A DNA stretch of 64,000 nucleotides, taken from assembly GCA_015178975.1 (NCBI GenBank), contig WHVD01000009.1, positions 806,001 to 870,000 on the forward strand, read 5' to 3'. The translations under genes and the position numbers were made by a program. Below are positions 1 through 10,990 of the stretch, piece after piece (position 1 is the first letter of the stretch; each line of letters starts with the position of its first letter). Under the pieces are notes generated by a model that was not told the origin of the DNA, did not search any database, and was given only the letters and a program-made list of their open reading frames with translations. Source of the stretch: Hysterangium stoloniferum. Taxonomy: Eukaryota; Basidiomycota; Agaricomycetes; Hysterangiales; Hysterangiaceae.

Positions 1-77
1 TACAATAAGTCAACTCATACTAGTTTTAATATTAATCTCCAGGCCCATGGTGTACCAGCTAAGTGGCAGATGATATA

Positions 78-189
78 CATTGAGGGATGAAACCCTTCCA
101 ATTAGTTTTAGTTGTGCAAAGATTATTGAATAACTCAAGAACCACTGTAGCTACAGGCCTAACATTTGGTGGGTGGTTAGGTCTATATG
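78..189. mobile_element. Truncated MITE (same family as 46020-46237)
   Basis: Starts just after a TA with a degenerate tip (CATTGAGGGATGAAACCC). It matches the reverse complement of the right half of the complete MITE at 46020-46237 over about 110 bases at roughly 80 percent identity. Homology stops near 189 and no second tip is present, so this copy is truncated. Confidence 0.6.
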
Positions 190-508
190 ACAAAGATAGA
201 CTGAGCTAGAACAGAAGGCATGAAAGGCTGCTGTCTAATGCAGCCTTACATTGGCATCGGTCCAGATGTTGATAGGACCAAACTATATTCCTAGTGAACA
301 GTGAGTATGATATACGATGATGACGGTAAGTAAAACGATTGTATCTAAAAGGTACTATGCACGTCTGTGATAATATAATTGGTATGTCGTAAGCCACCAG
401 GCTTACAAGGCAGCAGATGCCCAAGACTCAGTCACTGCCTAGCGGGGCTGTAGGGAAACAACTTTATTTACCTAGAACAGGAGGCAGCAGATGCCCAAGA
501 CTAATTTA

Positions 509-545
509 CAGTGACTCACAAAACTGTCCCAATTGTCTTGGAAAC
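509..545. mobile_element. Isolated Tc1/mariner-type terminal tip
   Basis: The sequence CAGTGACTCACAAAACTGTC followed by CCAATT closely matches the outer tips of the mariner elements at 34844 and 41275. No transposase or second tip follows before the P450 gene, so this is a relic end at most. Confidence 0.35.
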
Positions 546-720
546 CGCCAGAGTACCTCTTACACACTGTCGACATAAAGTAGTACCGAAGAGTGACCAT
601 ATGATGTCAAACACACAGAGGCATGTCATTGCAAGATTTTGATTGATGGAGGACTTTGATGATCATGAATTTATTTATGTGTGAATAGTCACAACAGTGC
701 AATGGGACGATACATAGTAG

Positions 721-2829
721 CTACTGGAGTTGATTTATCAATGCCTCCGCCGCTACAGAACGAGGGACGAAGCCACATTTGAAAGGGGCAGGACGTCTAC
801 CGCAAATTTCAGGCTTTCGACTTTACGATATCTAGTGAAAATACGCACGAAAAGATTCCTGGGGTGAATGCGTTACTATCCGGAGGGGTTGCACCAGGAG
901 GGAGAATGATATTGAAAACGTGCAAAATTGATGCTATGGCAATGAAAAGACCATTTTCTGCCATAGTGCGACCAGGACATGCCCTATTGTCTTCGATTAG
1001 GGGGCGAACAACACGTCGACTCCTTCTTACCTTCTGCCGAAACCGAAGGCAGCAGCTGGATCCTTCATGCCGTGTAAAAATCGTTCGGGCTTAAATGCCA
1101 TTGTATCTGAGCCATAGGTGGCCTCTGAGTGAAGTATTCCCCTATAAAAGCTCTTGTAAGACTGGATGCACTATTGGCTGCACACAACGGACCATGCATT
1201 TCCTAGGACCATGGTGCCCGCAGGTATAAAGTATTCGCCCACAACGTCATCTTGTATAAGGCGATGTGGGAATGCTGTAGTTGTGAGGGGATGCCAACGC
1301 AATAGCTCTTTACATAGCGCTGAAATGTATGGCAGACTACTGCGATCTTCGAACGACGGCAGGCGGTTTGGTCCTATAACTGCATCGAGTTCTTTCTGGG
1401 CGGTCAGTTGAGCTTCGGGATAGAGAACCATCGTGAAAATGAAAATTTCCAGGGTAGAAGCCGTCTTAACAGAATGATTATTGAGCATGGCCAAAATATG
1501 AAATTGAAATATAAAGCATACTGTATCAGCACCCCCCCCATAAGCAACTCCAGTTATGTTTCTGATCAGTTCTTCTTCATCTTCGGAAATCTTTTGATCC
1601 TCAGCGTTCGCATATGCTTCCTCCAGTAATGTGGCGGTTAGTGATGGTTTTGCAGTCCCAGCCGCCTGAACATCTATCTGATCATGATTCATTGATGAAC
1701 CAGGGAAGGAAACTTACAAGTTCTTTCTTGACAAATTGGAAGGGCACTGTAGGCATATCTAACACCGTCTTCCTCCAAATTTTAGCCTTCTTCTGGAATC
1801 CGGCGCCAGGAAACCATTCGGGAAGATGCTTCACTACAATAGTGGTGAGATCAAGAGGTGCAAAGAGAGGAAGGATGATTACGAGGGGGTATCGTGTTGA
1901 CCAAATATGATCCTGGACCGCTAATGGTTCCCAGCAATCCAACTGTAAATTCAGCCGTTGCAATGTATGGGTCATTTTCTGGGAGTATATCTATCCCATA
2001 TGTAATCTATTTCCATATCGAAGAAAAATTAGTTCACGCGTAATGTGATTAGACGTGACTATACTACCTCCATAATAACGGCACCTATGGTGTGTCGGAT
2101 ATGTAATTCCCAGTCTTTGGGAAGTTTATACAGTTGCTGTAACAAGTTTCTGCAATCTGTTCTAGCGCAGACCTCTGATATTACGTGTACGAAGACTTGG
2201 CTCACCGTGAATGCTTGGTTTGGACTGGGGTGTACTGATTAAACACTGTGCTATTCAACCTCTGATGAAAAGCATGTCGGTGCTTTCGCCATCGTTCACT
2301 ATAGGGCATGAGGCTGAATGCCCAAGAGAATCCGGTTCTAAAAAAATGGGGAACATAAGGCCCTTGCAAAGGATTATCTTTTACAAAGAAGGACACACAA
2401 ATCAAGCATAGAAATCACGGGACGATCAGAATAAATTGACGATCGTTTTTCGAAGAGTTCATACGCCATTTCGGCCGAGTTAACGTATAAAAGGGAGGTG
2501 CCCAAAACATTGAGATAAACAAGGTCGCCTAAGAGAAAATTAGACATACTAAACTTATAAAGGGAGACCATCTACCATATTTCTTATGCCACTCAGAATA
2601 TGTTACCCATTCGTGGTGGGATGGTACATCTCGTAGATTACCTATTAAAAAATCACCACGAGGGCCTGGGGGAAGTTTCAATCCTGGTAGAAGAGTTCAC
2701 ATATGAACAAGTGTTGTATATAATGTACCTCAACAAACCTTTGGGAACCCGTGTCCGAAATATTAATCGTAATGTCACAATCAGTGCACAAATGGTAGTG
2801 AAAATGTCTAAGGCGTTGGATGAGAGCAT
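721..2829 (-). CDS. Cytochrome P450 monooxygenase, OrdA-like, 12 exons
   Basis: A haem-thiolate monooxygenase, probably anchored in the ER by an N-terminal membrane helix and supplied with electrons by cytochrome P450 reductase. Translating by eye through 11 short GT...AG introns gives about 517 residues, the usual family length. The start is the ATG at 2829-2827 (MLSSNALD..), followed by a hydrophobic helix and the proline-rich hinge LKLPPGPRG. Later landmarks are WRKHRHAFHQ (helix C), the I-helix GADTT (about 314-318), the ExxR motif KELLRWHP (about 369-376), FKPERF, and the haem loop FGFGRRACPGR with the ligand cysteine near residue 450. The end is FSRPAPFKCGF...NQLQ, with the stop at 723-721. 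The junction after NAWS needs a donor a few bases downstream (GT|GTGCAG), which adds about three residues relative to typical relatives. It resembles basidiomycete O-methylsterigmatocystin-oxidoreductase-like P450s; the substrate is unknown. No inactivating lesion was found. Confidence 0.88.
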
Positions 2830-3335
2830 TGTGAGGAGTCAAGCGGAGCTTCGAACCTGTTACTATGTATATCTACTCTTTTGTATCCTCTAATACCATA
2901 AAGATACCTTCCTTGTCACTCGAGTGTGAGTGAGTTCTCTTCTATTGATTGCACCACCAGTCGGGCGCCTGCCACGTCGGGGTAAAGGAGTAACTGACAT
3001 AGCTTCCTAAAAAGTTATAGAATAGGAGTCGGGTAAATTGATCAAGAGAGTACTACCAGACAGTAAAACCGTCAGCCGTATGCTCGATAGTTTCTTGTCA
3101 AAATTCCTGTAAAGTATTGAATTTTGCAAGAACCCCACACGCAAGTGTTGGCCAGTGCCGGACTGGATGAACCACCGTGATCGGGACACGGACGTTAATA
3201 AGTACCTTATTTGGGCCTGGTTATCACCAGTTCATTTAGGCTGAAGAACAAACAGTATCTTACGTCGTGCGAAATCCCGATCGCAACAGGACACCTTCCG
3301 GTCGCACGTGACTATATTCCGCTGACCACGGCAAT
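2830..3335. other. Intergenic stretch, no gene seen
   Basis: Lies upstream of the P450 gene, so it should carry that gene's promoter, but no certain core element was recognised. The right part (about 3200-3335) is one flank of the hAT insertion site. Confidence 0.4.
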
Positions 3336-3343
3336 ACTACCGG
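3336..3343. repeat. 8-bp target site duplication of the hAT element, left copy
   Basis: ACTACCGG directly precedes the TIR and recurs at 7747-7754 directly after the other TIR. Eight-base duplications are the signature of hAT transposition. Confidence 0.95.
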
Positions 3344-3555
3344 TAGTGATTGGCAAGGCCCGGCCCGGCCTAAAGCCCCCGGCTTGGGCTCAGCTTTCAC
3401 GGCCTGGGCCTACCAATATCTCAGGCCGGGCTTTGAGAGAGGGCCTGGGCCCGGCCCGGCCCGGCTTGGGCCCCAGGCCGCGGTATAACAGATTTTTAAA
3501 CTTGTAGTCTACTAATAAAATCAAAAAAACTTCTCAAAAATATTATCAATTTATA

Positions 3556-6500
3556 TTACACATAAATTTCCTCTTCATCAGAGGATAGCTCAACTTCAAG
3601 CAATGCAGCCTCTGAATCCCCGCTCTGTAAACTTGTTTCGATTTCTTCGTCACTCTCAATATCCATCTCAAATGAAGAGGAAGGCATTGGAGGATGGATG
3701 AGGAGGTCCTTTTGAATTGCACACTTGAGAACTTGAAGTGCTTCAACAATGTCATTTTTTAAACGGTTTTGACGGCATGTGAGTGTAATGCCACCCGCCG
3801 AAAATGCCCTCTCACTAGATACGGAGGAAGCCATAATGGGAAGATAATCCAGGGCTAAGGATGCCCATACTGGATATCTATCACAATTAGCCTGTTTTAA
3901 AAATTAAGGATATGAAATAAATAAAATTGCGGTTAAAAAACTTACACCCCACCATTCCACAATTCCCTTTGATTCTGGGACTACCTCTTGAGTTTGAAAC
4001 CAGTGCTGGTACTCACGCATCCAAGGTGATGCACTTAAGGAAGCTTCGTCATCGTCGTCATCATCACTACTTTCGAGTTCAAGTAAAAGCTGCAATAATT
4101 TTGTGGTTTTTGGGTATTTAGGCTGAATGACGGGAGCACCATTTCCATATAACTTTATGTACCGTTCCCGAAACTATAAAAATAAATTAGTGATTGAAAG
4201 TCGAAAAACACACATTCTCACTATTTTTTCAACACGCTCAAGTGCCCGAGTTTTTAATTCAGCACCCCAGTACTTCTTGAAATGCTGCGCTTTTTGTGAG
4301 GGATTAAGCACTGTGAAAATCAGGGACTATGAAGTGGGACAGATCAGTATAATGTATATGACATACCCATGGCAATGAGATAGGCATTGGATTCCTCAGT
4401 TTTGTTATAGGAGGGTGTTTATAATTACTATAATCTCAAATATTTACTAATAAAAGTCTTATTTTTACAAAACTCCATCTTTAAATAGTGATATCTATTC
4501 TGAAACAATTATATCATCAAAAAACAACCATCAGAAATAGTTCTCCATATTACATCTTATACAACCCATAGTTATTTAACAAATTCCATTGTATATAATT
4601 TCCTTCCTTTTACAGATGCCTACTAATACTTTTATTAGTACTTTGTTTTTTAAAAGTTGTAATGAAGTTATTTCCATGTAAAATATGTAAAATATTATTG
4701 GAAAATTTTCATACCACAGCTGTCTTTATTAAGTAAAACCCCCTATATATTCTGGGTATGTTGAATCAAGTAGAAATCTGTTCAGATTGACAGATCTATT
4801 CCGAAGTAATACATATGTATTTAGAGGTGCCAATGATATACATATGCATGGAATGGACTATCTAAAGGTATCTACTTTTTAAAAGTATTAGTGTTTCAAA
4901 CTACTAATTTTTTTTATTGTCTACTCGTGTCCAGAAAGATTCTTTAGTTTGTAATGTATGAGAGAGTTTAAAACTTTTTGAAAGTTTTAAAAACCAAATT
5001 ATGTTTGAATCACATCCCAGATGTTTAAATGACCTTTAGAGTATATTAGAATTTGGTATACTTAATAGTTTTCAGATATCCTCCATAGTATTCAGCAATT
5101 TTTGCAATTCCGGCTCCTAGGGGTGAAATAAACAGTGGGCTACACTTAGAATGACGCTTTGTCCATGCAGCATGCAATCCCTCAAGTGCCGGAATTGCCA
5201 AATAAAGCGTAGGATAATTTTCCGATGAGAAGGCTTGTTGTGCAGCATCTGCATACTGATAAAACCAATTCAATGGGTAATTGGATGACGTGAAATTGAA
5301 TAAAATACTTACACTTATTAATTCTCGAAATTCCTGGATCTCGTCCCATTCTGCCGTATCCAATGCAATTGAACGAAGTTTTGCATGCCTTGTGATGTCA
5401 TTCTCTTCGGCTGTTATGTCAAATATAAAGCGGTCCACATGCTGTAAACCAATATAAAATATCAGAATAACTAAGTATCATCTCTGTTTTAATACTTACA
5501 TCCCGTAAAAGATATGCCCAGTTCACCATAACTAAAGTAGATGACCAACGAACTGGCATATCTAATAACAGTGTTTGTGGGCGATCAGAGCCTTTGTCCT
5601 TTTGTAGTTTGAGAAATAGATCTTTTCTTTTACTTGAGCTTCGAACCTGAAGTATTATAGATAGTATCAGCGTGAACAGAATGCATCTTTTATCACATAC
5701 CTTCACAACTATGGCACGAACCATCCCCAATACATCCTTCTTGTCACCTGTGCCTTGAGTCGGAAGGTGTGCTTCTGGGTCATGTGGGTTGTAGTGTTTA
5801 GCACCCGAATATGTCGAGATAATTGCTTGAGTTGCCAAATTAATGACATGTGCAAGGCAACTGAAATTTTAATATTATTTAATGTTAGTATTGTATAAAG
5901 CAGACATAATGAAAAACTCACCGAATCCGATGTTCTTTCCAATCATATTTTTCACCTGTTGCTCCTTCGAAAAGGACCATGAACTCTCTCATCATTGTGC
6001 CATTGTTTGCTGCATTGTCAGAGGTGATCCAACCAGTCTATTAAATTATATTAAATAATGGCTTGTGACATTGTAATTGTTATATGTACTTACTTTTTTG
6101 ATAATATCAACCCGGCTGATAAGTTTGAATAGTGCCATTGCAAGCCGCTTGCCACTGTGTGAGCAGTTCATCTTTGTAAACCCAATTAGTGAGGCTTGTA
6201 GGGTCCATGTTTTTGAATCGGTCCATTCAATCCAGTGTGCCGTGACAGCAAAGTATGAGTCCGCATTACTTGCCTGCCAGCAGTCACACGTGAATGAAAC
6301 TTTGCCCTTGACCATTGGGCCCTGAAATAAAGTTTTTAGCTCAAAACTTTGATATTTAAAAAGAAACTAAGACAGACATTTATTCTCTCCTTGATATCAA
6401 GTAGGTGTTGCCTAAAAAGTGATATGATTCCTTCCCGGGTAGCCTTTTGTGCTGGAATCTTTACCCCATTCTTGGCGCAAGAAGCAATATTAATCATTTC

Positions 6501-7502
6501 TTTAAATTTTGGATGATTCAAGGCTTGAATTGGCTTTGGAATCAATGTTATTGCTAAATAAAGTAAAGATTTAATAGTGTAATAACATACTTGATCTGTC
6601 TCAATCAACCACTCCAAAGCGGCCTGCTTAAAAGCCTCACCTGAGTATTGAATAACATTTTTAGCTGGGCCAACTGGTTTGAAATGGTCAGTGACGCTGG
6701 ACTGAGTCAATATTTCTTCTCTCATTTTTAAGAGATGCTTTGGGAGTTTGTTTGTTGTTCCGGGTGTCTCTTTAACCCATTTAACGTAAGCACCCTGTCA
6801 CCATATAATTAAAATTTATAATCAATAAAGAGATATCATAAAGTTTACATACTGTGTGATTTGATTCGAGATGTCGGCGCAAAGTTGTCACCTCGTTAGT
6901 AATTGAGCTGTCACTGAAAAAATTTTGATTTATTTAATTAAAAATGTAGCTGTGATGTACTCACCGACAAATTTTGCATTTTCTTCTTTTTTTCCCATTA
7001 ATGGTGCTGGGGGCATGAAAAAAATGATCTATATCTCTGGTCTTATTTTTGTTCTTCATCATTTCCTCTCCAATCTCTTCAATTCCATCCATGTCATTGC
7101 ATATCACATCCTTACCCACTGGGGCATCTGAGACTGAAATAATATTTAAATAGATTATATTACTTGTTTTAAATATATTTGAATTTCAAAAAACACACCA
7201 TTGACAGCAGCAGTGATAGCCGACTTGATTTTTTTTTTCTCAGGTCCTGTTTCACATACAATCTCATCTATTGGTAGGCTATGTTTCAATAAATGTTTTG
7301 ATGCCGTTTCAGTGGTGGGCACACCAGCTGGCCCGGGGCATGTGGAAGATGATTTAACTACTAAACTTGGCGGAAGTTGCCTCAATTCTATGTTATTTGG
7401 ATCACGGAGCACTCGGTTCATTGTACGGATCCGTGCTGAGCGCCCTGGAGACTTACTTGGCTGTCCCAGGCAAGGTTTTGACTTTGGCAGCATTGTGTAC
7501 AA
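3556..7502 (-). CDS. hAT transposase (multi-exon, probably decayed)
   Basis: Encodes the cut-and-paste transposase of the surrounding hAT element. Read on the minus strand it begins at MYTMLPKSKP. Next comes a degenerate BED-type finger region (TLRRHLESNHT, about 6900-6840), then a helical region (FKEMINIASCAKNGVKIPAQ), then the RNase H-like core in pieces: SFTCDCWQASNADSYFAVTAHW, TSDNAANNGTMMREF, RIRCLAHVINLATQAI and VRWSSTLVMVNWAYLLRD. The C-terminal dimerisation region reads YPVWASLALDYLPIMASS then SSERAFSAGG, with an acidic tail ending EEEIYV. The pieces are separated by stretches of 40-60 bases with splice-like ends, so this is a spliced gene rather than one frame. A block of about 620 AT-rich bases near 4420-5040 is far longer than the other introns and probably an insertion. 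Activity cannot be judged by eye. Confidence 0.82.
4420..5040. repeat. AT-rich insertion-like block inside the hAT transposase gene
   Basis: Falls between transposase segments ending YYGGYL (upstream) and beginning ESNAYLIAM (downstream), which are neighbours in related proteins. It is very AT-rich and far longer than the 40-60 base introns elsewhere in the gene. No transposon ends were recognised. Confidence 0.4.
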
Positions 7503-7746
7503 GGGAGTTGGAATAGAAATTGAATGGTGGCTTACATTATACAGAAGACACTCTGACGATCCTTGACCATGCAGGACCTTGTCCTTACCTTGTGGCCACT
7601 AGCAGGCCGCGGCTTGGTGGCCCAGCTTGGGCTTAAAATATCTCAGGCCGGGCCCACAGTGGACGGCCTAAGTACGGCTCGGCCTGGGCTTTTCAGGGCC
7701 CGGCTCAGGCAGCCCACAGCCTGAGGCCGGGCCTTGCCAATCACTA

Positions 7747-7754
7747 ACTACCGG
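7747..7754. repeat. 8-bp target site duplication of the hAT element, right copy
   Basis: ACTACCGG, identical to 3336-3343. Confidence 0.95.
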
Positions 7755-8117
7755 ACCCACTGGGCTACACATCAGACAGACCTTCAGTCACAACAAGGCT
7801 GTGGGGCAAGCCCCCATGCTACCACCCCTACAACTTTACTCGGTCACTTTGCGACCTGGTAGATAAACCTACTCAGCAGTCATTGTTAGTAATCAAGTCT
7901 TCGCATAAATCGAAATCGGAATCAAACCTACAATGACGAGTGTATGCGCATATATGCGCATATATTGTAGTGCTGATAAGGGGGTAACTCCTAATTACAA
8001 ATTTCTCCTGAATGATGCAATTGACTAGAAACTTCGAGCATCAAAATTTCTTTTTTTACTCCCCTAATAATCCTCCTAGAATAATTAGAAAGTAAATAAA
8101 AAGTCGCAATATTTCGC

Positions 8118-8166
8118 CATATACCTCAGTGAAGTTTACTCACTCACTCACTCACTGAGGTATATG
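8118..8166. repeat. Perfect 15-bp-arm hairpin enclosing a CACT microsatellite
   Basis: CATATACCTCAGTGA (8118-8132) is the exact reverse complement of 8152-8166. The loop is a TCAC/ACTC microsatellite. A related block at 8236-8275 has the loop but different flanks, and the phrase gcttcgcaaacag occurs twice nearby. Confidence 0.8.
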
Positions 8167-8431
8167 CACAATCATTTATTATCATTCTATTACTTATGAA
8201 ACATCTTGTAGCTTCGCAAACAGGTACTATAATATATAGTGAAGTTTACTCACTCACTCACTGAGCTTCGCAAACAGACTTAATCCTTCCGAGTTCTTGT
8301 CTTCTACTCAACAGTCATATCTGTCTTGAATAGAATTTTCAAATACTTCATTACATAACTTTTGTATTACCTTCTGTGACCATGTCATATTGAGGGCCTC
8401 TGTACATTCCAGGTTCCCATTTATTCTCATT

Positions 8432-8518
8432 CATACTCCCCTTCTCATTCACACTCTCCTTCTCATTCATACTCCCCTTCTCATTCATACTCCCCTTCTC
8501 ATTCATACTCCTCTTCTA
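8432..8518. repeat. Minisatellite, about 19-20 bp unit
   Basis: Four to five copies of a CTCATTCATACTCCCCTT unit, with small variations. Confidence 0.8.
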
Positions 8519-9487
8519 CTCATCTGTCTGTCATTAAATATTTAGTATAAATTATTATTTTGTACTCCCATTCAAATATTGAGTTAGAACCTATGTGTTA
8601 GGAACTATGTCATTTAGGTCTCTGTGTATTTTCAATCTATACTCTGGCATCCTGACATTGGTTCCTGATGCAACATCTCTGATGACAGTGTACTGACAAC
8701 TCACCCACTTAATGACTTCATTTTCTAGCCATTCCATCCTATTTTCCTTCTGATGGCATTCCATTATTCCTTGCATAACTTCACCACATCATTTGCCACC
8801 TCAGAGTATTTATCTTTTTTTTTTCTCTTGTCTTGTATTCCTTTTTCTTGACCCCCTGTTCCATTTTCCCAATTTCCTGTATCCTGTTAATATAAAATCA
8901 CCATTTTCAGTCCTCCATGCTTCCATTTACATAAGTATAAAATCTTGTCTTGTATATTACTACCCTTCAGTTTAAATAATCCCCCTCTCATTTATAGAAG
9001 CTTACGGAATAATACCTTCATTTATTTTAAAGTATTGTTCATCCTGTTTAATTATTTTGCTAGTGTCTAGCCACACTAAGACTTACTATCTTTGCAATCT
9101 TAGCCTCTGGACCTCCAGTTGATACAGTGGCTCAAAACATTGTTCCAATGTTTTGTTGTTTTGGAAAGATTGATTCACAATACAAATACCAGAGATCAGA
9201 CAATTCTCAAAAGATTATCCAATATACATAGTACAGCATCTTAGCTTGAACTTGGCACTTGGCTTATGTAATTTGAATCCAAATTGGTGGAATAATAAAT
9301 AAAACTAAATAATCACTCATTGGAACAATTTTTTGACCCTCTATTATTTTGACAGAAAACCTACTATTTCAGTCAAAATATAAGTCTAAACTACTTGTGA
9401 GAATAATAAATATATCATGTGACTTTGTTTACATCTGTTTGACATGTTGACAGTTGGTTCAACCACTCCTGAGTCTTTACCACCTCC

Positions 9488-9757
9488 ATGAAAGCTATTT
9501 CTGCTACTCAGCACTTTACTATTATCTTTATTCTTCAAGAGGGGTATTCCTACACTCAAATCCAGACTAAAACTGAGTTAGGAAGGGCTACAATCAGCAG
9601 GATCAAGGCTGAAGTGCTTGGAGATAAAGAAAACAACCTAGCTGGCCATCCTTCTAAGCTTACTACTTATAATAAACAGTCAATTGTCCATTAAATTAAC
9701 TCTGGAAACCTTGTTCATTAATTCTCTCATCCCCAACTCTATCACTTCCCAAACTGT
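9488..9757 (+). pseudogene. Tc1/mariner transposase, N-terminal part (T1)
   Basis: Begins MKAISATQHFTIIFIL and includes a helix-turn-helix of the Tc1 type (GYSYTQIQTKTELGRATISR) that binds the element's inverted repeats. It is closely related to the transposases at 35204 and 44943. A stop (TAA) follows SIVH, and the gene is then cut by a solo LTR, so this copy cannot encode a working protein. Confidence 0.8.
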
Positions 9758-9764
9758 CAGGAAT

Positions 9765-10604
9765 TGTTAGGATACACACACAGGGCAGGTTTCCAGAGAA
9801 ACCCGCGGGATATCCGGTAGGACTTGGCTTCAGCTTATAGGCTGGGCCCTCACTAGATCATGTTGTCCAATTTCAAACAGGCGGACGGGGATCCCAGGGA
9901 GTCTGGGCGGGGTTCGTGGGTCATAGGTCATAAGTCGGGGGTCGTGGGTTGTAAGTCAGAGGTCGTGGGTCGTGAGTCGAGATAGTTGAGAGAGATAGAT
10001 GCGCCGGAGCCCATGGGCTCCGACTAGTGCGAGCGGTGTGAATCAAGTAAGGTTTTAGAGCGGAAAATGTTATTAGATTACTGGGGGGAATCTAAGCTAA
10101 TTTTCTGACTGGATTGTATGTACAACATCTGCCAGTTTATATAGACCATGGAGTGAATGACATACCAAATCTAGTAATGACGAAATGAAACTAACAAAAC
10201 ATAAAATGGGAATAGTAAACACCAAATTGGTGTTAGGAATGGGACGGAACGGAGCGGAGTCCGAATTGTGACAAAGCATAACCCATAACAGGAAACGGAG
10301 TGGGAGCAGAGTCCTAAATTGTGACAGGTCATTTGACTAAAATGGGAACGGGGCTCGATTAGAGTGGTGACGGGATTCTGAGCGGGGTCCGGTGACTGAT
10401 GCGTGGGACGAAGATGGACATAGACAGAGACGGAGTCCAGGGGAAGTCCGGTGACTGATATGTGTCGTAATGAGGTCAAACATAATGAGTCTTGACATAA
10501 CAGAGTCCGGGCGGGAAATCCTATAAACAGACAATTGGTGCTTGTAGCACGTGGGGGCATACAGGTTAGTGCCCAGAGTCCAGCGGGATTGTCCGGTCGT
10601 AACA
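9765..10604. mobile_element. Solo LTR, family D (copy 1)
   Basis: Runs from TGTTAGGATAC to GGTCGTAACA and is flanked by the 5-base direct repeat GGAAT (9760-9764 and 10605-10609). Related LTRs lie at 31646-32995 and, inverted, at 54917-55650. With no internal region and an intact target duplication it is a recombined solo LTR. It sits in the T1 transposase, a few bases from the Gypsy element that begins at 10633. Confidence 0.9.
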
Positions 10605-10632
10605 GGAATGTACTCAAGAAAAATGGTCTTAA

Positions 10633-10865
10633 TGTAAGGGAAACTCTCTAGACCACACTGACTCGCACTATGACTGAGTTGGGGCACTAGAAGAGGGAAT
10701 CCGAAGAGAAAAGTCTAAGGAATCCTTGGCTAGCAAGTGACTAACTACTAAAGGTGCAGTGGAGTTTGAAAATGTGATAAAGACAAGGTACTCTCACCAC
10801 CCTTGACTTATGAGAGAATATAAGGTCAGGAATGAATTTGGAAAACTTGAGATTGTCCCCTGACA
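10633..10865 (-). repeat. LTR of Gypsy A (3' side)
   Basis: TGTAAGGG...CCCCTGACA, matching 22154-22457. A purine tract (minus-strand AAAAGGGGGGGTGA) abuts it at about 10866-10880, as expected for the plus-strand primer site of a retrotransposon. Confidence 0.85.
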
Positions 10866-10990
10866 TCACCCCCCCTTTTGAGGTATGGCATCCCGACATG
10901 CTGTTGCTGCCAATAAAGTCCAGGCTTAACCTTTCGAAACCCTGGAATCTGGGTCACTCATACTATGGTGTTTGGAGGTTGCCTTGATCC

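Larger units (their letters stand above)
1..720. other. Gene-free flank with transposon scraps
   Basis: No convincing coding region. The stretch holds a MITE fragment at 78-189 and a mariner-like tip at 509. It also holds a 20-base direct repeat (ggcagcagatgcccaagact) at about 404 and again at about 484, 80 bases apart. The short open frames here are not supported by any recognisable motif. Confidence 0.5.
3344..7746 (-). mobile_element. hAT superfamily DNA transposon, 4.4 kb
   Basis: Bounded by terminal inverted repeats beginning TAGTGATTGGCAAGGCCCGG that are identical for about 22 bases (3344-3365 and 7725-7746) and by an exact 8-base duplication ACTACCGG. Inside both ends lie GC-rich arrays of GGCCCGG/GGCCTGGG motifs (3355-3485 and 7605-7740), the usual arrangement of subterminal transposase-binding sites in hAT elements. 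The interior carries one transposase gene on the minus strand. The exact duplication and matching TIRs argue for a fairly recent insertion. Confidence 0.93.
7755..9124. other. Gene-free stretch with simple repeats
   Basis: No coding region was recognised. It contains alternating cgcatat near 7945, a hairpin at 8118-8166, a second CACT-repeat block near 8240-8275 and a 19-20 base pyrimidine-rich tandem repeat at about 8432-8518. The rest is AT-rich. Confidence 0.5.
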
